Assembly: GCF_002979755.1 (NCBI RefSeq)
Contig: NZ_PCPP01000004.1
Span: 124,001-188,000, forward strand
Length of the DNA: 64,000 nucleotides
Source: Chryseobacterium culicis
Lineage (GTDB): Bacteria > Bacteroidota > Bacteroidia > Flavobacteriales > Weeksellaceae
Direction of reading: 5' to 3'
How positions within the stretch are numbered: the stretch's first letter is position 1; each line of letters starts with the position of its first letter. Made by a program: the position numbers and the translations under genes. Under the pieces are notes generated by a model, which had not been told where the DNA came from, made no database searches, and saw only the letters and a program-made list of their open reading frames with translations. Below are positions 43,470-51,906 of this stretch, piece by piece.

Positions 43470-43943
43470 ATGAAATTTAATATGAATAAGAGGCTTATTA
43501 TGGGTTTACCTGCGATAATGATGGTACTTTTGATAAGCTGTGAGAAAAAATACCAAAGTCCGGGCACTTACGAAAATGATCTTTTCGCACAGGAACGTCA
43601 GGAAGGAAAAGCATACATCATGAATAGAGATGAATGTTTTGATGGCAGCGAACTCGTCCTTGCAAGTTCAGAAGTAAAACTGGCAGACAGTTCCAAAGGC
43701 CGTGGAAAATCATTCTTTCTTTATAAAGTAAAATCAGGAAAAGTATTGAAAACAGTAAGAGATTCTGCCGTAGAAATGCCTATGATGTTTTTATCCCAAT
43801 ATAAATTAAAGATCAAGAATACCGATTCCATGTATGTTTATCTGAAAAAACTGGAAGGGTATCGTTTCATTGCCAAAGACAGGAATTTAAAATATCAATG
43901 GTTAAAAGCTGCGCCTGTATATTCTGTGAAAGCTGATAAATAA
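43470..43943 (+). CDS. small lipoprotein, function unknown
   Basis: Unrecognised lipoprotein of 157 residues. The signal peptide ends LISC (about Cys25) after a long hydrophobic core (LPAIMMVLLISC). The mature part is basic, with DECFDGSELVLASSEVKLAD and FLYKVKSGKVLKTVRDSAVE, and looks beta-rich. It starts just after the tssC terminator, so it has its own promoter or depends on read-through. A role near the type VI system (several T6SSiii parts are lipoproteins) is possible but unsupported by motif. Confidence 0.7.
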   Translation: MKFNMNKRLIMGLPAIMMVLLISCEKKYQSPGTYENDLFAQERQEGKAYIMNRDECFDGSELVLASSEVKLADSSKGRGKSFFLYKVKSGKVLKTVRDSAVEMPMMFLSQYKLKIKNTDSMYVYLKKLEGYRFIAKDRNLKYQWLKAAPVYSVKADK

Positions 43944-43947
43944 ATTT

Positions 43948-43955
43948 TATCTTTG
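43948..43955 (+). promoter_or_regulatory. -7 element upstream of mutY
   Basis: TATCTTTG, exact TAnnTTTG match, 153 nt before the mutY start. It is the best match in the gap. Confidence 0.4.
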
Positions 43956-44108
43956 CAAATATAAAATTCTTCGACTCCACAATGCATGTGACAGTACATA
44001 ATATTCGCTTATTGAAGATGGGTGGTATTAGCAATGTCATACGGAGTGTAAACTGAAAGTTTACGAACATAGTTCACGAAGTATCTCATAAAAGCAAAAC
44101 GAAAATTT

Positions 44109-45143
44109 TTGGAGAAGGATAACCAAAGTTCAGATTTTCTGCATATTGGCAGCAAAATCCTAGAATGGTATAAAAATAATGCAAGAGATCTGCCTTTCAG
44201 ACAGACAAAAGATCCGTACAAAATCTGGATCTGTGAAATTGTATTTCAGCAGACAAGAATCAATCAGGGATTAAACCATTATAATAATTTTATTAAAAGA
44301 TTTCCCAATGTAAAAACGTTGGCAGAAGCTGAAGAAAATGAAGTTTTATTGTATTGGAAAGGACTAGGCTATTATTCAAGAGCCATCAATATTCATAAAG
44401 CTGCCCAACAGATCATGAATGATTATCGGGGTGTTTTTCCGAATCAGTATGAAGAAATTTTAAAATTAAAAGGAGTTGGAAAATATACTGCAGCAGCTGT
44501 TTCGAGTATCTGTTTCGGTGGAAGAATGCCAGCGGTTGACGGGAATTTCTACCGTGTTCTGAGCCGTCTTTTTGCCGATGATTTTGATATTTCAAATTCC
44601 AGAGCATTTACTTATTTTTCTGAGCTTGCTGCTTTAGTAATGCCTGAAAATGTGGGCGATTTTAATCAGGCCATGATGGATATAGGGTCAGAAATCTGTA
44701 AACCCAAAAATCCAATTTGCGGAGAATGCCCTGTAAATGAAGACTGTCTCGCATTTTCTATGCATAAAATGTCAGATTATCCCGTGAAAACTAAAAAAGT
44801 AAAGGCAGAAGATCTTGCTTTGACCTATTATTTTGTGCATAGAAACGGAAAGTTCCTGATCCGTCAGAGAACAGATGACTTCATATGGAAGAAATTGTTT
44901 GAGTTTCCAGCTGCCATTTCTACAGATATGGAGGAATTCATTACAGGCTCAAAAATAGTCACCCATAAACTGACCCATAAGAATTTAACTATTGAAATAT
45001 TGAATGTTGAAATCACTTCTGAGAAGATCTGGAACGATTTTATTGCTGAAAACCAGTACCTGATTACCGACGTTGAAGGTTCTCATGAAAAATCCTTTCC
45101 GAAGCCTCTGGAAAATTACATTCAAAACTCTCTGAAAGACTGA
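44109..45143 (+). CDS. mutY: adenine DNA glycosylase MutY (TTG start)
   Basis: Removes adenine mispaired with 8-oxoguanine in base-excision repair. 344 residues from TTG 44109. No ATG lies in frame between the upstream stop at 44070 and the start of the conserved core, so TTG is forced unless the frame is broken. Core: ILEWYKNNARDLPFRQTKDP, the catalytic-Glu helix ICEIVFQQT, helix-hairpin-helix LKGVGKYTAAAVSSI, catalytic Asp in VDGNFYRVL, and a [4Fe-4S] site with four Cys near residues 197-213 (CKPKNPICGECPVNEDC). A NUDIX-like C-terminal domain recognises 8-oxoguanine. gldD follows after 44 bp. Confidence 0.95.
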   Translation: MEKDNQSSDFLHIGSKILEWYKNNARDLPFRQTKDPYKIWICEIVFQQTRINQGLNHYNNFIKRFPNVKTLAEAEENEVLLYWKGLGYYSRAINIHKAAQQIMNDYRGVFPNQYEEILKLKGVGKYTAAAVSSICFGGRMPAVDGNFYRVLSRLFADDFDISNSRAFTYFSELAALVMPENVGDFNQAMMDIGSEICKPKNPICGECPVNEDCLAFSMHKMSDYPVKTKKVKAEDLALTYYFVHRNGKFLIRQRTDDFIWKKLFEFPAAISTDMEEFITGSKIVTHKLTHKNLTIEILNVEITSEKIWNDFIAENQYLITDVEGSHEKSFPKPLENYIQNSLKD

Positions 45144-45175
45144 AATTTGTCTTCCGAAATCTGAAATCTAATTTG

Positions 45176-45183
45176 TACTTTTG
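45176..45183 (+). promoter_or_regulatory. -7 element before gldD
   Basis: TACTTTTG, exact TAnnTTTG match, ending 4 nt before the ATG at 45188. Again a near-leaderless start. The -33 box is weak. Confidence 0.5.
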
Positions 45184-45187
45184 CAAA

Positions 45188-45745
45188 ATGATTAAAAAAG
45201 TCATTTTTATTTTTGTATCGCTGCTTTTAATTTCATGTGGAAAAGACGCTTCACCAAAACCTTATGGGGAACTGCGTCTTGAATATCCTGCACCGAAATA
45301 CCAAAAGTTTGAAAACAATTGTGCCTATACCTTTGAATATTCCGATTTTGCTTCGATTGCACCTGCTAAGAAACCCTGCTGGTTCTATGTGAATTATCCG
45401 AAAATGAAGGCTAAGCTTTTTGTTACCTATTACCCGATACAGAACGACTTTGCAGACCACATCAAGGAAGCTGAGAAAATGGTGTATGAACATACCATTA
45501 AAGCGAGTTCCATTGATACAAAATCTTTCGAATACCCTGAAAAGAAAGTATATGGGAACTTCTATGAGCTGAAAGGCCAGAGTGCTTCCAATCTTCAGTT
45601 TTACATTACAGACAGTACGAAGCACTTCGTGACTGCTTACTTATATTTTAATACGAGACCGAAACCGGATTCTCTTGCGCCTGCAGTGAACTATATCAAA
45701 AATGATATGAAACACCTGCTGGACACTTTTGAATGGAAAAAATAA
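45188..45745 (+). CDS. gldD: gliding motility lipoprotein GldD
   Basis: Outer-membrane-associated lipoprotein of 185 residues, required for gliding and linked to type IX secretion in Flavobacterium. The ATG at 45188 gives the signal VSLLLISCGKD (Cys about 17); an upstream TTG adds nothing useful. Mature part is typical: PKPYGELRLEYPAPKYQKFE, PCWFYVNYPKMKAKLFVTYY and the final NDMKHLLDTFEW. It follows mutY here; in Flavobacterium the usual neighbours gldE and ssb stand between, and they are absent. Confidence 0.93.
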   Translation: MIKKVIFIFVSLLLISCGKDASPKPYGELRLEYPAPKYQKFENNCAYTFEYSDFASIAPAKKPCWFYVNYPKMKAKLFVTYYPIQNDFADHIKEAEKMVYEHTIKASSIDTKSFEYPEKKVYGNFYELKGQSASNLQFYITDSTKHFVTAYLYFNTRPKPDSLAPAVNYIKNDMKHLLDTFEWKK

Positions 45746-45772
45746 TTACTTTTAATATACATTGAAAAATAT

Positions 45773-46696
45773 ATGAAACTTTTAGTTGTAGGAAGTGTTG
45801 CATTTGATGCAATTGAAACACCATTTGGTAAAACGGACAAAATTTTAGGAGGTGCAGCCACTTATATCGGGATCACTTCATCAATTTTAGGCGTTAAATC
45901 CGGAATTGTTTCTGTAGTAGGAGGAGACTTTCCACAAGAACATCTTGACATGTTCACAAACAGAGAGGTAAACATCGAAGGAATTGAAATCGTAAAAGAA
46001 GGAAAAACATTCTTCTGGTCTGGAAAATACCACAATGATCTGAATACAAGAGATACTTTGGCTACAGAAGTAAATGTACTTGAGAATTTTGATCCGAAAA
46101 TCCCGGATTCAATGCAGGATGCCGAAATTTTATTACTTGGAAACCTACACCCTGGAGTGCAGCTATCTGTACTTGAAAAAATGAACAACCGTCCTAAGCT
46201 GGTTATCCTTGATACCATGAACTTCTGGATGGATTCTGCATGGGATATCTTAATGGATATGATTGCAAAAACAGACGTTATTACCATCAATGATGAAGAA
46301 GCAAGACAGCTTTCAGGAGAATATTCTTTAGTAAAAGCGGCTAAAAAAATTCACACAATGGGTCCTGAGTATGTAATTATCAAAAAAGGAGAACACGGAG
46401 CTTTGCTTTTCCATGATAATAAAGTATTTGCTATTCCGGCTCTTCCATTAGAAGATGTTTTCGATCCAACAGGAGCAGGAGATACTTTTGCCGGAGGATT
46501 TGCTGCTTATCTTGCTAAAAAAGAAAAAATTGATTTCGAAACGATGAAATCTGCACTTATTGTAGGATCTGCAATGGCTTCTTTCACTGTAGAGAAGTTC
46601 GGAACAGAAAGAATAGAGGAAGTAAGCGAAGCAGATATGTTCAGCAGATTGAGACAATTCAAAGAATTAACGACATTTGATGTTGAACTGCAGTAA
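45773..46696 (+). CDS. PfkB-family sugar/nucleoside kinase
   Basis: ATP-dependent kinase of the ribokinase fold, 307 residues, 27 bp after gldD. The C-terminal signature VFDPTGAGDTFAGGFAAYLA carries the catalytic Asp of GAGD and the anion hole. N-terminal GG motif at LGGAATYIGITSSILG. The substrate (ribose, fructose-phosphate, adenosine or similar) cannot be read from sequence alone. It may be co-transcribed with gldD. Confidence 0.9.
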   Translation: MKLLVVGSVAFDAIETPFGKTDKILGGAATYIGITSSILGVKSGIVSVVGGDFPQEHLDMFTNREVNIEGIEIVKEGKTFFWSGKYHNDLNTRDTLATEVNVLENFDPKIPDSMQDAEILLLGNLHPGVQLSVLEKMNNRPKLVILDTMNFWMDSAWDILMDMIAKTDVITINDEEARQLSGEYSLVKAAKKIHTMGPEYVIIKKGEHGALLFHDNKVFAIPALPLEDVFDPTGAGDTFAGGFAAYLAKKEKIDFETMKSALIVGSAMASFTVEKFGTERIEEVSEADMFSRLRQFKELTTFDVELQ

Positions 46697-46730
46697 ATAA
46701 GTCTTTTTAAGAAATATTTATAATAAAAAA

Positions 46731-46762
46731 TTGAGTGTAATTCGTTAAGAATTCTAAATTTG
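46731..46762 (+). promoter_or_regulatory. promoter of the SurA-like isomerase gene
   Basis: TTG at 46731-46733, a 21-bp spacer, TAAATTTG at 46755-46762; ATG at 46783. Confidence 0.6.
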
Positions 46763-46782
46763 CAACTTGTTAAAATAGTAAA

Positions 46783-48150
46783 ATGACAAATAAACTAAAA
46801 ATCACTTTTCTTCTTGGGATTTTCATCATGATATTCTCTTCAAATATGATGAATGCCCAGCTAAAACAAGGAGATTTGGTGGATGGTATTGCAGCTGTTA
46901 TCGGGGATGAGATTGTTTTGGAATCTGATGTAAACGAGCAGATGAATTATGGGAAACAACAGGGAGCTGCGAATACAGACAAATGTGAGTTCCTGGAAAA
47001 CCTTATCAGCAACAAGCTTCTTGTATACGAAGCAAAAAAAGATACCTTAATTGAAAACCGTTCTGCAGCCATTAAGGAACAGGCTAACGCAAAATACCGT
47101 CAGTTGCTTTCTCAATTTCCGGATGAAAAAACATTGCTTGCCGCTTATAAGTTCAGAAACTCTTATGAGATGAAAAATGCTATCGAAAAGATAGACACAG
47201 ACCAGTACTACGGACAGGCAAAATACCAGAGAATTACTGATAAAGCTGACGTTACCCCAAATGAGGTTACTGATTTCTACAATATGTATAAAACACAGTT
47301 GCCACAAGTAAAAGATGAGGTCACTTTAGCGCAGATTATGATCTATCCGGCACTTACGGAAGCTCACAAGCAAGATCTTATCAACAGATTGAAAAAGATC
47401 AAGCAGGATATTATTGGAGGAGAAACCTTCGAGAGCCAGGCAAGAATCTATTCTGAAGATGAAGGATCGGCTGCTAATGGTGGATTGTATAAAAATATCA
47501 ATAAAGGGCAGATGGTTAAGCCATTCGAAGCCGCTGCATTGAACCTTCAGGAAAATGAAATCTCAGATCCTATCGAATCTGAATTTGGTTTCCATATTAT
47601 TCAGTTATTGAAAAGATCAGGTAAAGTATATGATGCAAGACACATCTTGTTAAAAGCTACTCCCACTGATGAGGAAATTAAAACAGCAAAAGCAAAACTA
47701 GACAGCATTAGAGGTCTTATTTTGAATGGCAAAATGACATTTAAAGATGCTGCTTTTAAATTCTCAGAAGATAAAAGAACAAAATTCAACGCTGGAGTAG
47801 TTCCTGGAGCTGATGGTTCTGATAAAATCGAAAGAGAAAGTATTCCTGGAACAATCAGCTATGAATTGGCAGGATTGAACAAGGGAGACATCACTACTGC
47901 TTTTGAAGATGAAGAAAACAAGAGAAAGCAAATCAAGATCATTAAAATTGAAGATGTGATTCCTTCTCACCAGATTACACTGGAAACAGATTTCAGCAGA
48001 ATCAAGCAGATGGCGCTGAATAAAAAGAAAAGTGAAATGGTTGAAAAGTTTGTCAACTCTAAGTTACCGACAACTTTTATCTCTATTGACGGACGTTACG
48101 ACAGCTGTAGCTTTAAGTCTAACTGGAAGAAACAATCCATAACAAAATAA
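46783..48150 (+). CDS. SurA-like peptidylprolyl isomerase
   Basis: Periplasmic chaperone/isomerase of 455 residues. Signal peptide ends MNAQ (about 26). SurA-type N-terminal region (about 30-170: IAAVIGDEIVLESDVNEQMN). Two parvulin (PpiC) domains follow: about 175-285 (EVTLAQIMIYPALTEAH, GFHIIQLLKRSGKV) and about 288-385 (YDARHILLKATP). It should assist folding of outer-membrane proteins. Single gene with clear promoter and terminator. Confidence 0.92.
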   Translation: MTNKLKITFLLGIFIMIFSSNMMNAQLKQGDLVDGIAAVIGDEIVLESDVNEQMNYGKQQGAANTDKCEFLENLISNKLLVYEAKKDTLIENRSAAIKEQANAKYRQLLSQFPDEKTLLAAYKFRNSYEMKNAIEKIDTDQYYGQAKYQRITDKADVTPNEVTDFYNMYKTQLPQVKDEVTLAQIMIYPALTEAHKQDLINRLKKIKQDIIGGETFESQARIYSEDEGSAANGGLYKNINKGQMVKPFEAAALNLQENEISDPIESEFGFHIIQLLKRSGKVYDARHILLKATPTDEEIKTAKAKLDSIRGLILNGKMTFKDAAFKFSEDKRTKFNAGVVPGADGSDKIERESIPGTISYELAGLNKGDITTAFEDEENKRKQIKIIKIEDVIPSHQITLETDFSRIKQMALNKKKSEMVEKFVNSKLPTTFISIDGRYDSCSFKSNWKKQSITK

Positions 48151-48154
48151 AATC

Positions 48155-48186
48155 AAAACCTTCAGAATTTCTGAAGGTTTTTTTTA
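48155..48186 (+). terminator. terminator after the isomerase gene
   Basis: Arms AAAACCTTCAG and CTGAAGGTTTT with a five-base loop, followed by a T run. Confidence 0.9.
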
Positions 48187-48272
48187 TGATAAAGCTTTAA
48201 AACATGAGTGGGAATGATAGAAAATATTGACATATTCTTCCCTGAAAACCATTGTTTTTAGTATTTTTACGC

Positions 48273-49262
48273 ATGAGCAATTTTATAGATTTCAACGCTG
48301 CAAAAAAACTTCATGATATGGAGGCAACACAAAATAGAATTTCACACCTTTTTAATATTAAATATCCAATTATCCAGGCTGGGATGATCTGGCACTCGGG
48401 ATGGAGACTGGCTTCTGCTGTTTCTAACTGTGGCGGATTGGGTATTATAGGAGCGGGAAGTATGTATCCTGACATTCTAAGAGAAAATATCCAGAAATGT
48501 AAACAGGCGACTGATAAACCTTTCGGGGTAAATGTACCGATGTTATACCCTAATATTGAAGAAATCATTCAGATTATTCTTGAAGAAAGAGTGGGAATTG
48601 TATTTACGTCAGCAGGAAATCCTAAAACCTATACAGAAACCCTGCAGAAAGAAGGAATAAAAGTAGCTCACGTAGTTTCCTCTACCAAATTTGCTGTAAA
48701 ATGTGAAGATGCAGGAGTAGATGCTATTGTTGCAGAAGGTTTCGAAGCAGGAGGACACAACGGAAGAGATGAAACAACAACGTTCTGTCTTATTCCGAAT
48801 GTAAAAAAACATATTTCTAAACCATTAATTGCAGCAGGTGGAATTGCCTTAGGTTCACAAATCAAAGCAGCTATGATTCTTGGTGCAGACGGTGTACAGA
48901 TCGGTTCCCGTTTTGCTGCCACTACAGAAGCAAGTGCTCATGAAAACTGGAAAAAGAAAATTACAGAACTACAGGAAGGAGATACTCATCTTACATTGAA
49001 AGAACTGGCACCTGTAAGAATGGTGAAAAATAAGTTCTTCAATGAACTGGAAGATATCTACCTGAATGGAAGAGATAAAGAAGCCTTAATTGCTTCATTA
49101 GGAAGAGCAAGAGCAAAACGTGGAATGTTTGAAGGAGATATGGAAGATGGAGAATTGGAAATAGGTCAGGTTTCGGCTCTGATTAATGACATTCTTCCGG
49201 TGGAAACTGTTTTCAGTCACTTATTAAAAGAATTTGAAGAAACGAAAATACCTACGTTATAA
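48273..49262 (+). CDS. nitronate monooxygenase / 2-nitropropane dioxygenase family flavoprotein
   Basis: FMN-dependent oxidoreductase of 329 residues. TIM-barrel motifs: YPIIQAGMIWHSGWRLASAV, NCGGLGIIGAGSM, VDAIVAEGFEAGGHNGRDET (the His is the usual catalytic base), and PLIAAGGIALGSQIKAAMIL with GADGVQIGSRFAAT, the phosphate-binding end. Detoxifies alkyl nitronates in characterised relatives; some relatives are FabK-type enoyl reductases. Start: ATG 48273, 3 nt after a TATTTTTA box; ATG 48318 is the alternative. Confidence 0.9.
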   Translation: MSNFIDFNAAKKLHDMEATQNRISHLFNIKYPIIQAGMIWHSGWRLASAVSNCGGLGIIGAGSMYPDILRENIQKCKQATDKPFGVNVPMLYPNIEEIIQIILEERVGIVFTSAGNPKTYTETLQKEGIKVAHVVSSTKFAVKCEDAGVDAIVAEGFEAGGHNGRDETTTFCLIPNVKKHISKPLIAAGGIALGSQIKAAMILGADGVQIGSRFAATTEASAHENWKKKITELQEGDTHLTLKELAPVRMVKNKFFNELEDIYLNGRDKEALIASLGRARAKRGMFEGDMEDGELEIGQVSALINDILPVETVFSHLLKEFEETKIPTL

Positions 49263-49263
49263 T

Positions 49264-49296
49264 AAAAAAGGAACTCAGATCTGAGTTCCTTTTTTA
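49264..49296. terminator. terminator between nitronate monooxygenase and Lrp genes
   Basis: Nearly perfect palindrome AAGGAACTCAGATCTGAGTT plus CCTT, flanked by A and T runs; serves both convergent genes. Confidence 0.9.
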
Positions 49297-49773
49297 TTAA
49301 AAATAAAGCTCTGTAGACTGCTTGATAGGATTCATAACAAATGAACTCTTGATTTTACTGATATGAGGTATAACAGATAGCTTCGTTGCTATAAACTCAC
49401 TGAAAGCCTCCGGATTCTGCACCACAACTTTTAAGATGTAATCAAAAATACCTCCTGTAACATAGGCTTCCACAACTTCATCCAGCGTTGCTATTTTCTT
49501 TGAAAATTCTTCTACATATTCAATCTGCTGGCTGTTGAGAGATACTGTTATAATGACCGTGAAATTCAGTCCTACCTTTTTAGGGTCAATCAAAGCTACA
49601 TAATTGGTAATGTAACCTTCATTCTCAAGCTTCTTTATTTTGTCATAAATAGAAGTACGGGACATGTTCAGCCTTTCTGTAAGGTCAGTAATATCAAATC
49701 TTGAACTCTTTTGAAGAATTCTTAACAGTTCCAGTTCTTGTTTTCCCAACGTGTCCATCCGGATTTTTTCCAA
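49297..49773 (-). CDS. Lrp/AsnC-family regulator
   Basis: Transcription regulator of 158 residues. N-terminal winged helix-turn-helix (about 10-65: RFDITDLTERLNMSRTSIYD). C-terminal RAM (ligand-binding) domain about 75-150: YVALIDPKKVGLNFTVIITV and YVTGGIFDYILKVVVQNPEA. It senses an amino acid or similar effector. Divergent from the alpha/beta hydrolase at 49946, its probable target. Confidence 0.93.
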   Translation of the reverse strand: MEKIRMDTLGKQELELLRILQKSSRFDITDLTERLNMSRTSIYDKIKKLENEGYITNYVALIDPKKVGLNFTVIITVSLNSQQIEYVEEFSKKIATLDEVVEAYVTGGIFDYILKVVVQNPEAFSEFIATKLSVIPHISKIKSSFVMNPIKQSTELYF

Positions 49774-49882
49774 TAAAGATATAAAAATATATCGCTTTTT
49801 GAATATTGTTCTGTTTTTAACTTATATTAAAGGATATTTTACATATTTAATGTTTCTATTTCGTATTTATTTTGCTATTTGG

Positions 49883-49890
49883 TATTTTTG
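49883..49890 (+). promoter_or_regulatory. -7 candidate for the alpha/beta hydrolase
   Basis: TATTTTTG, exact TAnnTTTG match, 55 nt before the ATG. No matching -33 box seen. Confidence 0.4.
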
Positions 49891-49945
49891 TTCGGATTTA
49901 AATCGATAATATTTATTGATATAAAACTTTAAACTGATTATAAAA

Positions 49946-50719
49946 ATGATAGAAAACAAAATACTAAACGTAGGCGGACAAAACCTTTTTACGGAATATA
50001 ATAATGCATTTGAAAATAGACCTACCATTGTTTTTCTGCATGATTCACTCGGTTCAGTACAGCTTTGGAGAGACTTTCCAGCTAAATTATCTGAAGCTGC
50101 ACAATGCAATGCGCTTGCTTACGATCGCTTAGGCTATGGAAAATCATATCCAATGCCAACTCATGAAAGACCTGTAAATTATATGGAGCTGGAAGCAGAT
50201 CTGTTGAATGATGTATTGACTGAAATGAATATTGATAACGCAATTCTATTCGGACATAGTGATGGGGGAACAATTGCCCTAATCACTGCTGCAAAATATC
50301 TTGAAAAAGTAAAAGCTGTTATTTGTGAAGCAGGGCATATTTTTGTGGAAGACGTAACATTAAAAGGAGTCTATGATGCTTGGAATGCTTACAAAACGAC
50401 CAATCTTTCTGAACGTTTACAGAAGTATCACGGAGATAAAGTAGAAATGCTTTTCAAAGCCTGGACGGAAACCTGGACACGTGAAGACTACAGAACATGG
50501 AATATTGAACATCTGTTGAAGCACATTACTTGTCCATTATTATTCATCCAGGGAGAAGCTGATGAATACGGGACATTGGATCAGGTAGAAAAAACAGTTA
50601 CTCAGGTAAGTGGAAGTGCTGAAAAATATATCATTCCTGCTATAGGTCATACACCGCATAAAGAAGTTCCTGAGCTTGTATTGGAAAGAGCAATAGAATT
50701 TATAACTAAGTATTTTTAA
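49946..50719 (+). CDS. alpha/beta hydrolase
   Basis: Hydrolase of 257 residues without signal peptide. Ser105 in LFGHSDGG is the nucleophile; an Asp in IQGEADEYGTL and His in IGHTPHKEV complete the triad. Oxyanion motif HDSLGSVQLW near residue 32. Substrate unknown. It lies 172 bp from the divergent Lrp gene; a TATTTTTG -7 candidate is at 49883-49890. A terminator follows. Confidence 0.9.
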   Translation: MIENKILNVGGQNLFTEYNNAFENRPTIVFLHDSLGSVQLWRDFPAKLSEAAQCNALAYDRLGYGKSYPMPTHERPVNYMELEADLLNDVLTEMNIDNAILFGHSDGGTIALITAAKYLEKVKAVICEAGHIFVEDVTLKGVYDAWNAYKTTNLSERLQKYHGDKVEMLFKAWTETWTREDYRTWNIEHLLKHITCPLLFIQGEADEYGTLDQVEKTVTQVSGSAEKYIIPAIGHTPHKEVPELVLERAIEFITKYF

Positions 50720-50737
50720 ACCGAAATAGTAAAAATT

Positions 50738-50770
50738 AAGACACCTTTAAAACGGGTGTCTTTGTTTTAT
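50738..50770. terminator. terminator after the hydrolase gene
   Basis: Arms AAGACACC and GGTGTCTT with loop TTTAAAACG..., then T-rich sequence. Convergent with the HD-domain gene. Confidence 0.8.
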
Positions 50771-50786
50771 ATAAAATAAATTCCGG

Positions 50787-51404
50787 TTACAAGAGATTAA
50801 GTTCTGCAGCAATATTTTCTTTTGCCTGAACTTCATATGTATTCTTAAAATATTCTGTTTTAAAAATGCTTTCAAGTTCCAGAAAATGCTTGAGTACTTT
50901 TTTTCGTCCCGGTTTATACAAAAAATCAGGGTAAATAGAATATTCTCTTCGGATATTTTGAGTGTATTCCATATAGGTTTTAAAATCTTTGCCCAATACG
51001 GAAAGATCAGCATCCAAAAGATAATTGGTGTCTCCATGATCAGACTGCTGGTGAGATTTTGTCGCCAGAATCTGCTCTGAGATAATTGAGATTTTATCGT
51101 TATTTACATGAAGTTCAGAAAGTCTCTTCTCTGCTTTAACAGCACTTTTCTCCTCATTAGACTTGGAAGTCGCATCGTAGATAATATCATGATAAAATAC
51201 AGAAAAGGAAACGGCTGTAAAATCTGAAATATTTGCCTTCACTGCTTCAAGTTCATGAAACATATTTTCAAGATGAAAAAGATTGTGATAATGTCTGCCT
51301 TTTTCAGAATATCTGGTTTCAATCTCCTTCCAAAGACTGTTAATCAACTGCTGATCGTTTGTAAACGAAAAACAAAGCTGTTCAAATTGCTGATTCAGAT
51401 TCAT
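50787..51404 (-). CDS. HD-superfamily metal-dependent phosphohydrolase-like protein
   Basis: Soluble protein of 205 residues, of the COG4339-type HD family. Metal-site motifs: RHYHNLFHLENMF (about 38-50), FYHDIIYD with the HD pair (about 71-78), and LLDADLSVLG (about 130). Substrate is not known; relatives are predicted phosphohydrolases. It lies next to a rhodanese gene on the same strand with a terminator between, so the two are probably separate transcripts. Confidence 0.85.
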   Translation of the reverse strand: MNLNQQFEQLCFSFTNDQQLINSLWKEIETRYSEKGRHYHNLFHLENMFHELEAVKANISDFTAVSFSVFYHDIIYDATSKSNEEKSAVKAEKRLSELHVNNDKISIISEQILATKSHQQSDHGDTNYLLDADLSVLGKDFKTYMEYTQNIRREYSIYPDFLYKPGRKKVLKHFLELESIFKTEYFKNTYEVQAKENIAAELNLL

Positions 51405-51417
51405 AAAAATAGGGTAT

Positions 51418-51443
51418 AAAAAAAGGAACTTTTAAAAAGTTCC
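51418..51443 (-). terminator. terminator after the rhodanese gene
   Basis: On the minus strand GGAACTTTTTAAAAGTTCC followed by a run of T; overlaps the rhodanese stop codon. Confidence 0.8.
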
Positions 51444-51731
51444 CTGATTTGCTTCCAGAACAGCCTTTAGCTCAGCCCAGCCTCCGCCGTTATAACCGTC
51501 CCTTAATCCTTGAGCAGTAAGATAATCCAATGCTTTTCCGCTTCTGTTTCCACTTCTGCAGAATAAGATGACCGGCTTTTCAATAGATAGAATCTCATCT
51601 TGTCTATCTTCTACTTCACCTAAAGGAATATTCTTAGCACCATCTATATTACCGTCCATTTCAAGCTCCATTGGCTCGCGAACGTCAATTAATTCATAGT
51701 TTCCGGATTGTATTACTTCTATTAAAGACAT
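51432..51731 (-). CDS. single-domain rhodanese
   Basis: Sulfurtransferase of 99 residues, cytoplasmic. Active-site loop LFCRSGNRSG with catalytic Cys58. Start of domain YELIDVREPMELEMDGNIDG (about 12-31). Transfers sulfane sulfur to an acceptor, for example in sulfur trafficking or cyanide detoxification; the acceptor is unknown. Confidence 0.92.
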   Translation of the reverse strand: MSLIEVIQSGNYELIDVREPMELEMDGNIDGAKNIPLGEVEDRQDEILSIEKPVILFCRSGNRSGKALDYLTAQGLRDGYNGGGWAELKAVLEANQGTF

Positions 51732-51886
51732 AGTTGTTGGGTTTAAACATTAAATTAAAAACGAAATTACGCAATTTTTTTTTGAAAAAAATCCTAATGA
51801 AAACATAATTTTTCAGAAAAGAAGCTGGGTAGAAGGTATAGATCAGGGGAACTTCGGCCAAAATCAGAAGATTGATAAAATAATCT

Positions 51887-51894
51887 TAATTTTG
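51887..51894 (+). promoter_or_regulatory. -7 element before queG
   Basis: TAATTTTG, exact TAnnTTTG match, 12 nt before the ATG at 51907. Confidence 0.5.
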
Positions 51895-51906
51895 CACTGT
51901 GAAATT

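Noticed and set aside
41119..43943. Complete type VI secretion cluster
   Set aside because: Only the sheath pair is present; neighbours do not show type VI motifs.
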